From: JAWKWH01 sp963669285
GTDB taxonomy: Bacteria > Pseudomonadota > Alphaproteobacteria > Rhizobiales > Rhizobiaceae
DNA: 64,000 nt
Direction of reading: 5' to 3'
Assembly (NCBI GenBank): GCA_963669285.2
Contig: CAXXSI010000028.1
Coordinates: 99,244 to 163,243, forward strand
Shown: one piece after another, positions 63,396 to 64,000 of the stretch
Layout of the letters: each line of letters begins with the position of its first letter
Numbering within the stretch: the first letter of the stretch is position 1
The notes under the pieces: model-generated
Databases searched by the model: none
What the model saw: only the letters and a program-made list of their open reading frames with translations
Told to the model about the DNA's origin: nothing
Program-made: the position numbers and the translations under genes

Positions 63396-63836
63396 TTTTT
63401 TTGTTTTTTTCGCTCACGCCCGCACCGCGCTTCGCGCTGGGCTCCGCGGGGGCGGCGAAAAGTCGCCGACGCGCAGTCGCGCTTGCGGGCTTCGCCCGGA
63501 TTTTCGCTCACGGCGAGTTCGCTACGCTCACCGCCTGCGCGGGCGCGCCAAACGATTGGCCGGCTGCGGTCGCAGCCTCGGGCTTCGCCCGGTTTAGCGC
63601 CAATTTCCGGCGATAGACGGCAAGGCCGACCGGCCGTCCGGGCGAGGCCCCCGCGGAGCCCAGCGCGAAGCGCGGTGCGGGCGTGAGCGAAAACCAAACT
63701 GCCGTGGATAAAACTCCAAACGGGCGAAGCCCGAGGGTTCGACCGAACCCCGCCGGTTTTCCGGCGCGCCCGCGCAGGCGGTGAGCAGCGCGAACTCGCC
63801 GTGAGCGAGAAAATTCCACGCGACGGCGCTTGCGGC
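63396..63836. repeat. region of long inverted repeats, no gene
   Basis: A perfect 47-bp inverted repeat pairs 63407-63453 with 63647-63693 (inner parts CGCGCTTCGCGCTGGGCTCC). An imperfect one pairs 63501-63549 with 63763-63813 (both with CACGGCGAGTTCGC and CCGCCTGCGCGGGCGCGCC). Short palindromes CGGGCTTCGCCCG and CGGGCGAAGCCCG are interspersed. Long overlapping frames in all phases are due to the GC bias. The repeats are nested and could fold into large hairpins. Confidence 0.85.
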
Positions 63837-64000
63837 CTAGGCCGTCAGTTTCGCCTCGGTCGAGCGGTGGAAACACTTGACGATCTCATCGGCCGCCATC
63901 GGCCGCCCAAATCCGTAGCCCTGAACGATGTCGCAGCCCAGTTCCCGCAAAATACCGGCATGTTCTTCCGTCTCGACGCCCTCGGCGATGACGCCGATGT
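63837..64000 (-). CDS. EAL-domain c-di-GMP phosphodiesterase, C-terminal fragment at window edge
   Basis: The last 54 codons of a gene running off the window: IGVIAEGVETEEHAGILREL and GCDIVQGYGFGRPMAADEIV match the conserved end of the EAL domain (the VIAEGVET and D-Q-GYxFGRP motifs, with the conserved Glu pair). Such proteins degrade cyclic di-GMP and act at the inner membrane or in the cytoplasm. Confidence 0.93.
   Translation of the reverse strand, partial: IGVIAEGVETEEHAGILRELGCDIVQGYGFGRPMAADEIVKCFHRSTEAKLTA

Noticed and set aside
63343..63876. several frames of 60-120 residues in the inverted-repeat region
   Set aside because: They are made of CGGGCTTCGCCCG-type repeats read in different phases and lack protein character.

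Overview
The window looks like a chromosomal piece of an alphaproteobacterium of the order Hyphomicrobiales, probably a marine or soil Rhizobiaceae/Phyllobacteriaceae-type organism. This is an inference from the GC-rich coding style, an FMN riboswitch directly ahead of a RibH2-type lumazine synthase, a B12-dependent ribonucleotide reductase with NrdR boxes, a LiuR-like MerR regulator, an XGPRT of the rhizobial type and many families common in that order. The two tRNA genes (Leu-UAA, Lys-CUU) encode CCA.

Layout. 0.25-13.6 kb: a GT25 glycosyltransferase, small exported proteins, a lipoprotein, MgtE, a LiuR-like regulator with a 20-bp palindromic operator, ICMT-like and DUF1624 membrane proteins, an exported ankyrin protein, an S74-domain lipoprotein, a DM13 protein, a cysteine synthase gene cut by a 308-bp MITE, and a degenerate-cyclase/TolB-like/TPR protein. 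13.7-28.3 kb is visibly less GC-rich and accessory in character: a CBS protein, PLD-family enzyme, a Tat-exported dienelactone hydrolase and dioxygenase-like protein with a ferric-reductase-type membrane protein, a P450, three small secreted proteins divergent from a 7TM histidine kinase/NarL-type regulator pair, a three-gene envelope operon and a voltage-gated K+ channel. 28.5-33.6 kb: an XRE-ImmA/IrrE gene pair inserted exactly at the 3' end of nrdJ between 25-bp direct repeats, then nrdJ and its NrdR boxes.

34-57 kb is mostly core and metabolic: MBL-like protein, quinone reductase, riboswitch-ribH, stress proteins, PhyH oxygenase, Pit phosphate permease, Nudix enzymes, MFS exporter with gpt, an oxidoreductase, an Asp-nucleophile hydrolase, a PNPOx protein divergent from LysR, an operon of CinA-like protein, FAD monooxygenase and LysE exporter, a second MITE copy, tRNA-Leu, OmpA, a Tat cysteine hydrolase divergent from AraC, nuclease-like, Nudix and PhzF proteins, and tRNA-Lys. 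57.2-62.7 kb is a second accessory tract: a complete IS5-family element, a membrane protein of unknown role, and an array of small unrelated genes, nearly all preceded by the same leader ACACAATAGGAGG. The window ends in a region of long inverted repeats and the C-terminus of an EAL phosphodiesterase.

The most interesting structures are the leader-linked small-gene array (60.4-62.6 kb), the nrdJ-3'-end XRE-ImmA cassette, and the MITE whose computed removal restores cysteine synthase exactly. At least five genes (about 1.92, 32.54, 39.46, 60.39 and 63.33 kb) are broken by a single-base indel, mostly in a homopolymer. Together these look more like sequence-quality errors than five independent pseudogenes, so the frames of this assembly should be treated with care.
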